This document shows positions 43,269 through 52,223 of a stretch of DNA of 64,000 bases, piece after piece; position 1 is the stretch's first letter; each line of letters opens with the position of its first letter. The translations under genes and the position numbers were made by a program. A model generated the notes under the pieces. It was not told where the DNA came from. It made no database searches and saw only the letters and a program-made list of their open reading frames with translations. The stretch is taken from assembly GCF_008329535.1 (NCBI RefSeq), contig NZ_NPKR01000008.1, positions 186,001 to 250,000 of the forward strand, given 5' to 3'. This DNA comes from Mycolicibacterium sp. P1-18 (lineage in GTDB: Bacteria; Actinomycetota; Actinomycetes; Mycobacteriales; Mycobacteriaceae).

Positions 43269-44276
43269 ATGACTGACGACGGCACCACCACACCCGACCG
43301 CATCGATTTCCACCACCACTTCATGCCGACCAGCATGCTCGCCTCGGGACTGTTCGGATCCACGTCCGGCTGGAAGTTCCACAAGGACGAGGCCGGTTGG
43401 ACACCACAGGTCAGCGTGGACTTCATGGATCAGCTGCACATCGACACCGCGATCCTGTCCATACCCAACGACATCGAATCGCGGCTCCCCGAGGGCAAGC
43501 GGCGTCACGTCGCCCGCGAGTTGAACACGTTGACCCGCCAGGCAATGGAAGACCACCCCGGACGGTTCGGTCTGTTCGCGCACCTGCCCACCCCGACGGA
43601 CATCGACGCCGCGCTGGAAGAGCTGACCTACGCCTTCGACGTGTTGGGGGCAGACGGAATTACCCTCACCAACGTCTACGGCGTCGGCGACGAGGCCCGA
43701 TCCGTGGGCGACCCGATCTTTGAACCGCTGTGGGCCGAACTCGACCGTCGCCGCGCGCTGGTGTTCTTACACGGTGAGCAGACACCCGGTAGCAACCGCG
43801 CCCCGAGCGAGTTCCTGCCCACCCCGGTCAGTGAAACTCCGAACGAAACCTACAAGGGCGCAGCGGATCTCGTGACCAGCGGGCGCAAACGGCAGTTCTC
43901 GAACGTGAGGATCATCCTCTCCCATTCTGGCGGTAGCACACCAGTTCTCGCCGCTCGCGTCGCCGCCCTGGGCGCGTTCCATCTCGGCTGCGAACTGAGC
44001 CCCGACGAAATCATCGCCGACTTCCGGACGTTCTACTACGAGACCGCCCTATCGGGTTTCGAGACCAACCTGGCGGCTCTCGAGAGCTTCGTCGAGCCCG
44101 ACCACATTCTCTTCGGCACCGACTTCCCTGCCGCCAACTCGAAAACCGTGAATTGGTTTACGAACAACGTCGACGCGTACTTCGAAGCTCGGCCCGACAT
44201 GCTCGCGCGGGTCATGCACGACAACGCATACAGCCTCTTGCCTCGGCTGCCCGCGAAAACCCCAGCCCGACAGTAG
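43269..44276 (+). CDS. Amidohydrolase-2 family protein, ACMSD-like decarboxylase fold
   Basis: 335 residues from ATG 43269 (MTDDGTTTPDRIDFHHHFMP); a TTG at 43233 would read through the palindrome. Metal-binding His appear as DFHHHFMP, a second site in RRRALVFLHGEQTP, the next His in IILSHSGGSTP, and the late Asp in HILFGTDFPAAN. These are the landmarks of the ACMSD/gamma-resorcylate decarboxylase group, which decarboxylate aromatic or muconate acids with Zn or Mn. Without close relatives, decarboxylase and lactonase activities are both possible. A divergent MarR gene suggests inducible use of an aromatic compound. Confidence 0.85.
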   Translation: MTDDGTTTPDRIDFHHHFMPTSMLASGLFGSTSGWKFHKDEAGWTPQVSVDFMDQLHIDTAILSIPNDIESRLPEGKRRHVARELNTLTRQAMEDHPGRFGLFAHLPTPTDIDAALEELTYAFDVLGADGITLTNVYGVGDEARSVGDPIFEPLWAELDRRRALVFLHGEQTPGSNRAPSEFLPTPVSETPNETYKGAADLVTSGRKRQFSNVRIILSHSGGSTPVLAARVAALGAFHLGCELSPDEIIADFRTFYYETALSGFETNLAALESFVEPDHILFGTDFPAANSKTVNWFTNNVDAYFEARPDMLARVMHDNAYSLLPRLPAKTPARQ

Positions 44277-44690
44277 ATCTGTAGGCCGGACGCGAGTCGT
44301 CGTCGTCAGTTCGCCTGGCGGGGAGGACACCGTCGTGTCCGCTGCTTCGGCAGATGCCGCGGGTACAGGCGATGGCATCCGTTGAAGACGGCGTACGTCA
44401 ATGGGTAACGGTCATATCAATTTTGGTTGTATTCGCCCGAGGATGAGAACCGCTCATCTGGGAGCTTCTCAACGTCACCCGGACAGGGCAGTCCGTGGGG
44501 GAGTCGCGGCCACGTTGGGCACGGTTTCGGAGGCAGAACTCGGTGGACAACTATCGATGGCACCGGTGGGTTCCCGACCTAGGCCGGAGCCGATCCTCGA
44601 CGGTGACGACTAGGGTGAGAGCCGGTTGACGGCCCAGACTCCGGCGGGCCAGGGTGGGATCCGGGCACCCCGGCCATCTGGCCGGCATGC
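44277..44690. other. Intergenic region with a dispersed repeat
   Basis: Apart from the repeat copy at 44374-44442 nothing was recognised; no supported frame before the metallo-beta-lactamase relic. Confidence 0.4.
44374..44442 (+). repeat. Dispersed repeat, copy at 44.4 kb
   Basis: Contains GTTGAAGACGGCGTACGTCAATGG, GGTCATATCAATTTTGGTTGTATTCGCCCGAGG, which aligns along its length with the 41.6- and 56.4-kb copies. Confidence 0.6.
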
Positions 44691-44903
44691 ACCACCACGT
44701 TGATCTCCGGTGACCGGGACGCAGTCCTGGTCGACGCGCTGATGACCTTCACGCAGGGACGGGGCGGGACGGCGTGGATTCGCGCCACGGGTAAACACGT
44801 TTCGACTGCCAGGCGGGCTACCCAACTGCTAAATAGCCTGGCCGACATCGAGTTCCGCCGAGCCAGTTCCATTCCAGCGTTGGTCATCGCCCCTCAGCCG
44901 TGA
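44691..44903 (+). pseudogene. Relic of a metallo-beta-lactamase-fold hydrolase N-terminus
   Basis: From 44691 one frame reads TTLISGDRDAVLVDALMTFTQGRGGTAWIRATGKHVST, the beginning of the MBL-fold family in which a strand-turn precedes the zinc His motif. The expected THGHGDH does not follow; the frame turns to unrelated residues and stops at 44903, overlapping the end of the convergent PGRS gene. No upstream start is visible. It is therefore a short remnant of about 40 recognisable residues. The call rests on one segment. Confidence 0.45.
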
Positions 44904-46231
44904 CTGCCGTTGCTGCCGTCGGCACCAGCACTACCGGTGCCGCCGACAGCGCCGCCGGTGCCGGGCTTACCGGATTGACCCCCGAGTCCTCCGGCGCCAC
45001 CCGTTCCACCGGTACCGCCCGCTCCACCGGGACCACCGGGTGCACCGGTCCCGCCGATTCCACCGGTCCCACCCGTGCCCTGCGTGGTGACACCGGTCGT
45101 GACACCCGTGGCGACCCCGCCGCTGCCCCCGTCACCACCATTGCCACCCGAGGCTCCGGTGCCACCAGTTCCACCGGTGCCGCCTGTCCCGCCGGCGCCG
45201 CCGACGCCACCCAGCAGTCCGGCGCGGCCCCCGTTGCCGCCCGGCATTCCAGTTCCACCGATCCCTCCTGGGGCAGTCGCGTCGCCGCCGTCGCCGCCCT
45301 TGCCGCCGTTACCCCCGGTGGCGGGGCCCCCCGTGGAGGTGGCGTTGCCACCCATCCCGCCGTTGCCACCGTTCGAGCCGACGCCGCCGGCGCCGCCAGC
45401 ACCCCCGTTGCCTCCGGTCGCGTAGTCACCGTTCGCGGCTGGCGACAAGCTATTCGAGACGGTGCCGCCGCTACCGCCGTTGCCGCCGGCCCCGCCGGCC
45501 GCGTTGCCCGCGCCGCCATTCCCGCCGTTGCCGCCCACGATCTCGAGGACGGCGCCGCTGCCACCTATCGACCCCCCAGCACCGCCGCCGCCGTCGCCGC
45601 CGGCCTGACCCGCCATCGCGCCGTCCTTGCCGTCACCGCCAGGGCTGCCCGAATACGGGACCTGGATACATCCCAGACAATTGCCCGCCGGTCCGTCGGC
45701 CGCCTTGCCGTTGGGACTCGGGTTGACTCCGGGCGCACCCGTGAGGCCCGTGCCACCTTGGCCGCCCATGCCACCGTTGCCAAAGAGAAGTCCGCCGTTG
45801 CCGCCATTGCCGCCAACTTGGCCGGCGAGGACGGCGTTGCCGCCGGCGCCTCCGTTGCCGACGAAGAACGCACTGCCACCGCTGCCGCCGTTGGCACCGT
45901 TACCGCCGTTGCCGAAGAACAGACCACCATTGCCGCCATTGCAGGCTAGGCCGACGCAATCCGCTGCCGCGTTGGCTCCGTCGCCGAACAATCCGAACAC
46001 TGGTCCGACCGAAGCACCTACCCCCAGGACTGGCGCCGACGCCGCCACGGTGTTCTGACTTGTCAGGCACAGCGGTGTCCCTAGTGTGCAGGTGGCGTCT
46101 CCGGGGGAGGGCGGCGCAGCGAATGCCAGTCCAGCAGGTGTCGTCACGGCCACGCAGCCAGCTAGCAATGCTGCTCTGATCATGAAGCTCAGCTGATCGG
46201 CGCGCCGTGAGTGGACGTGCTGAGTCGCCAT
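44894..46231 (-). CDS. PGRS-like Gly-rich exported protein lacking a PE domain
   Basis: 445 residues from ATG 46231, which has GGAGAG upstream. The N-terminus is a signal peptide (MIRAALLAGCVAVTTPAGLAFA, cleaved before APP), not the PE domain expected before PGRS repeats. A linker with paired Cys (CTLGTPLC, DCVGLAC, NCLGCI) surrounds the first repeats. The remaining 340 residues are GGxGG units such as GNGGNGG, GGAGG, GGTGGTGG, the pattern that forms polyglycine-II sandwich folds. It should be exported through Sec and may stay on the surface. PE_PGRS proteins normally use ESX-5 through the PE domain, so the route differs. Standing alone, its role is unknown. Confidence 0.8.
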   Translation of the reverse strand: MATQHVHSRRADQLSFMIRAALLAGCVAVTTPAGLAFAAPPSPGDATCTLGTPLCLTSQNTVAASAPVLGVGASVGPVFGLFGDGANAAADCVGLACNGGNGGLFFGNGGNGANGGSGGSAFFVGNGGAGGNAVLAGQVGGNGGNGGLLFGNGGMGGQGGTGLTGAPGVNPSPNGKAADGPAGNCLGCIQVPYSGSPGGDGKDGAMAGQAGGDGGGGAGGSIGGSGAVLEIVGGNGGNGGAGNAAGGAGGNGGSGGTVSNSLSPAANGDYATGGNGGAGGAGGVGSNGGNGGMGGNATSTGGPATGGNGGKGGDGGDATAPGGIGGTGMPGGNGGRAGLLGGVGGAGGTGGTGGTGGTGASGGNGGDGGSGGVATGVTTGVTTQGTGGTGGIGGTGAPGGPGGAGGTGGTGGAGGLGGQSGKPGTGGAVGGTGSAGADGSNGSHG

Positions 46232-46490
46232 GGATGCTCTCTCCGTGCTGGTAGGTGGGAGCGTCAACGACTACAACGGCCGCCAACGGATACGTCAATT
46301 CCGAGCTAGTGAATCACGGATGCTGAAAATCCAGCGAAGAAGACGAAAAGAAGATCAACCTGTGAGTTCCGGTATGCCGACCGAGCGAATGATCTAGATG
46401 ATTCCGCGACGAGAGGCGATGGAAGCCGCTGAGCATGGCGCCGTGTCCGGTCGTAGTGAGCCTGACGGCTCTTGCACGGGACCGCCAGCT

Positions 46491-46565
46491 GGAGTGAGAC
46501 GCGACCACGCGGATCCGTTCATTGGAGATGGCGACACGAGTCGGCGTAGTCCTGGCGGGCGGGTG
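46491..46565 (+). repeat. Second repeat family, copy A
   Basis: CATTGGAGATGGCG and CGAGTCGGCGTAG with flanking AGTGAGACG, CCTGG.GGGCGGG align over about 75 bases with 56529-56605. Seen twice in the window; both lie upstream of a small gene. Confidence 0.55.
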
Positions 46566-46725
46566 GCGCCTTGATGATGGTGCGGTCAGAGCCGCTGAGC
46601 GCGGCGGCGGTCCATGACGGCCAATGCGGTTGCTCGTCGGCAAGTTGATCCGCAAGTCCGGCAAACCTACTTCCGATTGCCGGTGTGTCGGGCTGTGCAG
46701 CCATCTCGGCGTTCATACTGCGGCA

Positions 46726-47016
46726 ATGCCTCGTGACCCGTCATCCCTTTGGAGTTACCCCGTCCTCATCGTCGGCGGCCTGCTCGTGGTTGCCGCGCGA
46801 TTGCACAAGTACACCTTCAGGCCGATCGCCAGAGACCATCCCCATCGGGAGAAACAAATGTACTGGTGCAGCTCCGTAGTCGGCGCTGTCCTTGCCACGG
46901 CAGCGATGAGTCCCCACGGGTGGCCGGCGACGGTGGCGATCGGCTTCCTCACCCTGTGGAGCACCGTTCTCTATCGGCCCGGTGGTGTCAACCGTCGCCG
47001 CTGGTGGGAACGGTGA
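46726..47016 (+). CDS. Small membrane protein, three hydrophobic segments
   Basis: 96 residues from ATG 46726. Hydrophobic segments YPVLIVGGLLVVAARL, SSVVGAVLATAAMS and ATVAIGFLTLWSTVLY are joined by basic loops (RPIARDHPHREKQMYW). The end GVNRRRWWER is strongly basic. The open frame extends upstream to 46624 into the second repeat's flank. No family is recognised and it lies within a decayed region, so it may be a remnant of a larger gene. Confidence 0.5.
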   Translation: MPRDPSSLWSYPVLIVGGLLVVAARLHKYTFRPIARDHPHREKQMYWCSSVVGAVLATAAMSPHGWPATVAIGFLTLWSTVLYRPGGVNRRRWWER

Positions 47017-47462
47017 GTCGACTTGGCGGCATCGACGGACGGATCAGAGCCGAAGTTGTCGAGGCACTCGGCGAATCCACTAGTAGAGGGTACGGCCGGC
47101 CACTTTCATCCAATGTTTCACACGGCTCCCGACCTTCGCGCCGGGAAACCACGGATGGCAACGCGTCCCGCCGGACGGCGCGACTCGCAAATACCGTTGT
47201 CTACGAATGCCTTTGGGGCCGCGGGCGGGCGATATAAGGAGCGGATGTATTCGCATCCCATGCGAACAGCCAATGTACTAGTGGTAACCCGCCATATTCG
47301 ATCTGGTCGTATTCCTCCGGAGTGGAACGCGAATCTGAAGGGGCACGCTGGCGCGCGTCGCGTCCTTGACCACCTTCACGACTGCAGCGCTAGGCGGGCG
47401 CATGGTGTAGGCGACGGCAGGCCTCAGTAGTTTGCTGACGTTTGGTAGTTGTGTCGCCGTAG
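47017..47462. other. Intergenic region with a dispersed repeat
   Basis: No gene supported. Bases 47155-47320 align with 28785-28920 including GCGGGCGAT and the core repeat. Confidence 0.45.
47250..47320 (+). repeat. Dispersed repeat, copy at 47.3 kb
   Basis: Contains CCCATGCGAACAGCCAATG, GTAACCCGCCATATTCGATC and GGTCGTATTCCTCCGG. The second of these blocks is shared almost exactly with the 41.6-kb copy (GTAACCCGCCATATTCGATC). Confidence 0.7.
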
Positions 47463-47909
47463 TCAGTCTAGTTCTCCTACATCCGAGTCCTGCGATCTCA
47501 TCGCGGCAATACCGGCGAGCCCAAACAGAACGCCAGCGACAAATTCGAAGATGGCGGTCACCGATGAGAACCAAGTGACATGCGCCGAGGGCGCTGCGTT
47601 GATGAAGCTGTCGCTAAAGAAGCCCCAGGAGGGTAGGAGGTGGGCGACTGTAAATCCGAAGGCGCTGACAAAGCCGATGGTGACGGCCGCGTGAGGCGCC
47701 CACCGATTCCCAAGGAACACCAGTGCGACGACGGCCGCCGCCAGCACCATTTACACCATGCCCGCCACCATCACCGCCGGTGGCAAGATGTCCATGCCGG
47801 GTCGTAGGTGGTCAGTGGCGTGCAAGGTGACCGCGGCTGCGAATAGCATTGCAGCCCAGCAGAATACCCGGTTTCAGCCGGCGGACTGCTTAGCAGAGTG
47901 TTCAGTCAT
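47463..47909 (-). pseudogene. Membrane protein gene with two in-frame stops
   Basis: From ATG 47909 one frame reads MTEHSAKQSAG, TGA (47874-47876), NRVFCWAAMLFAAAVTLHATDHLRPGMDILPPAVMVAGMV, TAA (47751-47753), then MVLAAAVVALVFLGNRWAPHAAVTIGFVSAFGFTVAHLLPSWGFFSDSFINAAPSAHVTWFSS to the end at 47463. All parts stay in one frame and together give about 148 residues with four helices, a complete membrane protein. Two point mutations to stop therefore seem to have disabled it, unless expression uses internal starts. I do not recognise the family; relatives in mycobacteria are expected to read through. Confidence 0.8.
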
Positions 47910-48165
47910 CGATTCACCCAGGTGTGGCTTCTCACACGTTGTGTCCAATCGCGTTCCCGGGAGCTGCGCCGACAGCGGCATTCTCACGCGATGTCCATAC
48001 CGCGAAGTCTCACTTTTATGTCCACCGCTTCAGACGCGCCGATGCGCGCCACGCGTTCCATGCTCACCCTGGGCGGCCCAGGCTTCATTTAGCCCCGTGA
48101 CGCCGGATTGACAGCCGGATACTATTGAATGACGCTCGACTGCAATTGTTTTCGTGAGGCGACTA

Positions 48166-49677
48166 CTAGCGTCGAATGAGTTCGGCGGCGCGCTCGGCGA
48201 TTGCGTAAACGGTGGCGACGATGTTGTTCGACGGCAACGACGGCATCACCGATGCATCGACGACGCGCAGGTTGTCGATGCCGTGCACCCGCAGGTCGTT
48301 GTCGACGACGGTGGCGACGGTGTCGCCGATCGCGCAGGTGCCTGCCGGGTGGTAGTGGCTCCCTGCCGAGGCCTTGACGAAGCCCTGCAGAGCCTGCGGA
48401 TCGTGCGCCGCGGCGCCGGGAAGCACCTCGACGCCGCGCCACCCGGCTAGAGCCGGTGCGTTCCCGATCTCATGGGCGATGCGTACGCCCTGGGTCAACA
48501 CGGCCAAGTCCCGCTCGTCGCTGAGTAGATTAGGGTCGACCAGGGGCAGCAGGCTGGGATCAGCGCCGGCCAACCGGACGGTGCCGCGGCTGTGTGGTTG
48601 CAAGAGGGACACCAGCATTCCGTAGTGATTCGGGACCTCCGGCGCGATGCCGGCGAGGTTCTCCGTGAACATCAACTGCAGGTCGGGCGCGTCGGTTTCG
48701 GGAAGATCCGACCGAAGTAGGCCGATCGCCTCGCCGTGGTTTCGCGTCGACGGCGGCACGGCATGCGATGCCTGGTACAGGGCGATCGAAATAATGTGGT
48801 CCTGGAAGTTCGATCCGACACCGGGTAGGTCGCGCACGACGTCGATGCCGACCTCGCGCAGGTGGTCGGCGGGTCCGATTCCTGAGAGCATCAGCAGCTG
48901 CGGTGTGCCGATCGCGCCGGCGCAGACGATCACCTCCTCCGCGAACGCGGTCTCGACCCCGGCACCGTCGCCGAATTGAACGCCGATGGCGCGGTTCTGG
49001 TCGACAAGCACGCGATGCGCAAGAACGTTCGACAGCAGCTCCAGATTCGGCCGGGGTCGTGCTGCGGTGAGGTAGGCATCGGCGGCGCTTTGGCGACGGC
49101 CGTCGACGATGCTCAGATCCACCGGGCCGACGCCGAGTTCGAGGCCGCCGCTGATGTCGGCGGCGCGTCGGTGGCCGCATTCGATCGCGGCGGCGAGCAT
49201 CGCCTGGGTCACCTCGTGGAGTTGATCGGCTGGCTGCACCGTCAAGGGGCCGTCTACGCCGCGGAGGGCGGGATCACCGTGCGGTGCGGTCTCACTGCGC
49301 TTGAAGTAGGGCAGCAGGTCATCGAACGCCCAGCCCTTCGCTCCGCTATTTGCCCAGTCGGCGTAGCTGTCTTTGTGACCTCGGGCGAAGATCATTGCGT
49401 TGATCGACGACGAGCCCCCAATGCCCTTTCCTCGGCCGATGTGCGGCGCTGTGCCCGTGGCTGTCTGGACTGTCATGGTGCCGCCCCAGTTCTGCGTTGA
49501 CGCAAGCAGCGCCGTCCAGGCCGGCGGGAAGTCGCTGGTTGAGGTGACGGCGTCGGCGCCGGCCTCGAGAAGTAATACCCGTGCGTTTGGGTCTTCGGAC
49601 AGCCGAGCAGCCAGGACTGACCCCGCGGTGCCGGCACCCACGATGATGAAGTCGTATGCCTTCGGTTGTTCTGACAT
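48166..49677 (-). CDS. GMC family FAD-dependent oxidoreductase
   Basis: 503 residues. The FAD loop is DFIIVGAGTAGSVLAARLSEDPNARVLLLEAG, the first GMC signature GRGKGIGGSSSINAMIFARGHKDSYADW, the second GAIGTPQLLMLSGIGPADHL, and the active-site part SHYHPAGTCAIG with its base His, followed by DASVMPSLPSNNIVATVYAIAERAAELI. The enzyme oxidises an alcohol such as choline, a polyol or a long-chain alcohol. It is the last of three oxidoreductase genes on the minus strand downstream of a TetR gene, with a 308-base gap before it. Confidence 0.9.
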   Translation of the reverse strand: MSEQPKAYDFIIVGAGTAGSVLAARLSEDPNARVLLLEAGADAVTSTSDFPPAWTALLASTQNWGGTMTVQTATGTAPHIGRGKGIGGSSSINAMIFARGHKDSYADWANSGAKGWAFDDLLPYFKRSETAPHGDPALRGVDGPLTVQPADQLHEVTQAMLAAAIECGHRRAADISGGLELGVGPVDLSIVDGRRQSAADAYLTAARPRPNLELLSNVLAHRVLVDQNRAIGVQFGDGAGVETAFAEEVIVCAGAIGTPQLLMLSGIGPADHLREVGIDVVRDLPGVGSNFQDHIISIALYQASHAVPPSTRNHGEAIGLLRSDLPETDAPDLQLMFTENLAGIAPEVPNHYGMLVSLLQPHSRGTVRLAGADPSLLPLVDPNLLSDERDLAVLTQGVRIAHEIGNAPALAGWRGVEVLPGAAAHDPQALQGFVKASAGSHYHPAGTCAIGDTVATVVDNDLRVHGIDNLRVVDASVMPSLPSNNIVATVYAIAERAAELIRR

Positions 49678-49985
49678 TGAAAGAGTCCGTTCGATCGATG
49701 TTTTGTGTTCGGCTTGGCTGCGGCGAGGACGGCCGAACGACTAGTCCGACTTCGGCACGACTGCGGTGCATGGGAACGAACGCCACGCGAAACTAGCGAA
49801 TGTGGTTATCCGTTGTTGGTCAACGGCTTCGGTGAGTACACGTTCGTAGAACTGAGTTCCAACCACTTGAGGCGACTCGGCGGCTGTTTCTTTGCGCCGC
49901 CCACTCAACGCTGGAATCTGCACTGCCGATCACTGTCTCGCGTTTGAGAACTCTTCAGTTGGCCACCGATTGTGCCCTGCGGCGA
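49678..49985. other. Gap between the GMC gene and the quinone-oxidoreductase-like gene
   Basis: No gene seen. The length allows a separate promoter for the GMC gene, but no palindrome like the 52.2/52.9-kb operators was found here. Confidence 0.35.
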
Positions 49986-51008
49986 CTACGCCAAGCCATC
50001 GAGGATGGGGCTGAATGCCCTCACGGTTTCCGCGCCGAACATTATCTTCCCGCCCCGTCTGTTGGATCGGGCGTGCGCGATTGCTTTGGCGTAGTCATCT
50101 AGGTGGTAGACGGCCTCCACAGGTGTGCGCAGTGTGCCGTCGGCTATCAGCTCTATGAGGTGGGAGTACACCTGCTCGATCTCTTCGCGCGGGGCCGAGT
50201 CCAGCCAATTGTGCACCCAGAAACCGTGCACGTGGAGTCCGTGGAAGTTGAGGTGCATTGGATTCACAACGATGGGCAGCCCGGTGGGCACGGCGTAACT
50301 CACGATGTTCGCGCCACGGGCAAGGTGTGGAACGAGCCCGTCAATGACGGGGCCGCCGACTCCGTCGATCAACAGTCCGATCTCGTCACCTTGCAGGATG
50401 TCGGCGAGTGCCGCGGGCATGGTCTCGTCACTCACCACTACCGCGTCGGCGCCCGCTGCCAGCAGCGGTTGAACTGCGTTCGCGCGACGGACCACGTTCA
50501 GCGTGCGCAGGCCGGCACGCCGGGCCAGGGCCATGACGAAGGCGCCGACACCGGAGTTGGCGGAGGTCTGCGCCACCCAGGACCCGGGTTCGAGGTAGCT
50601 CCCGTACTGCAGCACCAGATATGCCGTTGCCGCGTTGATCCCGGCCGTTGCCAGCTGGACGGGATCGGCAGCACGGGCCACTCGGACGACGTAGCGCTCG
50701 TCGATGACTTTCTCCTCCTGCCAGGTGCCTGGCTGAGGTGACGGCAGGACCAGGACTCGATCCCCGGTCGCGACGGAGACGACACCGGAACCGATCTCGG
50801 TGACGTAGCCGACGCCCTCGGAACCTGCGGGTGACGGCAGCGCCGGCTGGAACGGATACTGCCCATCCAGCAGCATGAAGTCCGATGGATTCAGCGGCGC
50901 GACCTCGAGTGCGACGCGCACCTGGCCGGCACCTACCGGCGCAGATTCGACGTGTACGAGGCTGATTGAGCGTGGAGAGTTGTATTTGCTGAACTGGATT
51001 GATTTCAC
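49986..51008 (-). CDS. Medium-chain dehydrogenase/reductase, zinc-independent (quinone/enoyl reductase-like)
   Basis: 340 residues. LEVAPLNPSDFMLLDGQYPFQPALPSPAGSEGVGYVTEIGSGV is the MDR start without zinc ligands. PGSWVAQTSANSGVGAFVMALARRAGLRTLNVVRRA is the NADP-binding loop, with an Arg-rich turn favouring NADPH. The QTSANSGVG form is close to trans-2-enoyl thioester reductases (ETR/MECR). It likely reduces an activated double bond. It lies 89 bases downstream of the alcohol dehydrogenase gene and is probably co-transcribed with it from the TetR-controlled promoter. Confidence 0.85.
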   Translation of the reverse strand: MKSIQFSKYNSPRSISLVHVESAPVGAGQVRVALEVAPLNPSDFMLLDGQYPFQPALPSPAGSEGVGYVTEIGSGVVSVATGDRVLVLPSPQPGTWQEEKVIDERYVVRVARAADPVQLATAGINAATAYLVLQYGSYLEPGSWVAQTSANSGVGAFVMALARRAGLRTLNVVRRANAVQPLLAAGADAVVVSDETMPAALADILQGDEIGLLIDGVGGPVIDGLVPHLARGANIVSYAVPTGLPIVVNPMHLNFHGLHVHGFWVHNWLDSAPREEIEQVYSHLIELIADGTLRTPVEAVYHLDDYAKAIAHARSNRRGGKIMFGAETVRAFSPILDGLA

Positions 51009-51097
51009 GGGAGTCCTTCAGTGTGGGTGTGAGGTGTCGAGTAGCGACGACTGCCGGCTCGACGGGCGATGGCGCTAGGTGACGATGGCGGCTCAGC

Positions 51098-52108
51098 TCA
51101 CGGGGTGAGCACCATGCGGAAGCGCGCCTCGTTGCGCATCATGCGGCGGTAGGCTTCAGCCGCCTGCGCGAGCGGCACCGCTTCGGTCATTGCTCGAATA
51201 TCCTGTAACGCAGTGAAACCCAGCGTGTCCTCCCGCTCGATCGGCGACCCTGTGAGTGTGCCGATGATCGACTGCTCGCCGAACAGCATTTTGACCGCGT
51301 CGACCTCCATCGGTTCGAACGAAGCGCCCGCGACCACCAGTTGGCCTTGCGGTGCGAGCGCTTCGACCAACAACCCCGCCGACTTGCTGTCGGCAGCGGT
51401 GGCCAGGATCACCTTCGCGCCACCGAGATCCCGTACGGCAGCCACCGGATCGCCGCCTTCGCTGTCGATGTAGTGGTGGGCACCGAAACCTTGTGCAAGC
51501 GCTTCCTTTTCCCGGCCGCGCGCGATGGCGGCAACGCGGAAACCCATCTTTCGCGCATACTGGATACCGAGATGACCGAGGCCGCCCACTCCCTGGATGG
51601 CCACCAGATCGCCGGCCCGGGCCACCGAGTTGCGCAGTCCGTTAAAGACGGTGACGCCCGCGCACAGTATCGGAGCAGCCTCGGCGGCTGATAGACCGTC
51701 GGGTATCGCGGCAAGGCCGTTCGCCTGGGCGATCATCACTTCGGCATAACCGCCGTCATAGTCAAGACCGGTACTGAGCTGGTTCTCGCAGGTCATGAAC
51801 TGACCTCGCCTGCAGCTATCGCAGTAGCCACAGGTGCCCCCTTGATAGCCGACGCCCACCCGCTGGCCGACCGTCCAACCCTGCACGCCCTCACCGATCG
51901 CATCGATCGTGCCCACGACTTCGTGGCCGGGCACCCGGGGGTAGTCGACGGCAAGGATTCCTTCCACCGCCAACGAATCGGAATGACATACTCCGCAGGC
52001 CTCGACGCGGATGCGGACCTGGCCGGCGACGGGCGCGATCAAAGGGCGGTGGACGAGATCGAGAACCCCGGGCGCGGTCACTTGCAGAGCTCTGTATGTG
52101 TCGGACAT
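51098..52108 (-). CDS. Zinc-dependent alcohol dehydrogenase (AdhP-like)
   Basis: 336 residues. Catalytic zinc ligands are in RVEACGVCHSDSLAVEG and RVPGHEVVGTIDAIGEGV; the structural zinc Cys cluster is GTCGYCDSCRRGQFMTCENQ. The cofactor loop is VAIQGVGGLGHLGIQYARKMGFRVAAIARG. All expected residues are present. It should interconvert alcohols and aldehydes with NAD(P). The first of the three oxidoreductase genes on this strand, it has one of the two matching operators 54 bases upstream of its start, with the TetR gene beyond. Confidence 0.9.
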   Translation of the reverse strand: MSDTYRALQVTAPGVLDLVHRPLIAPVAGQVRIRVEACGVCHSDSLAVEGILAVDYPRVPGHEVVGTIDAIGEGVQGWTVGQRVGVGYQGGTCGYCDSCRRGQFMTCENQLSTGLDYDGGYAEVMIAQANGLAAIPDGLSAAEAAPILCAGVTVFNGLRNSVARAGDLVAIQGVGGLGHLGIQYARKMGFRVAAIARGREKEALAQGFGAHHYIDSEGGDPVAAVRDLGGAKVILATAADSKSAGLLVEALAPQGQLVVAGASFEPMEVDAVKMLFGEQSIIGTLTGSPIEREDTLGFTALQDIRAMTEAVPLAQAAEAYRRMMRNEARFRMVLTP

Positions 52109-52161
52109 GTTCGCCGTCTTTCTGCGCCGGTGAGGCGCGGGTCGCAGCCGTTCGGCTGCGT

Positions 52162-52179
52162 AATATGACTAGTCATCTT
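52162..52179. promoter_or_regulatory. TetR operator upstream of the alcohol dehydrogenase
   Basis: AATATGACTAGTCATCTT, with the perfect 12-base palindrome ATGACTAGTCAT at its centre, lies between the TetR gene end and the dehydrogenase start. It differs at a single position from the site at 52888-52905. Confidence 0.8.
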
Positions 52180-52223
52180 GCTTTGGGCATGCAGGGATGC
52201 TTCGTCGCATCGACGATCGGCAT

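Noticed and set aside
44900..45949. Long plus-strand frame opposite the PGRS gene
   Set aside because: It is the antisense of Gly-rich codons (Ala/Thr/Pro-rich), a standard shadow.
46290..46320. Possible inverted copy of the dispersed repeat (GAATCACGG)
   Set aside because: Only about 12 bases match; the rest does not align.
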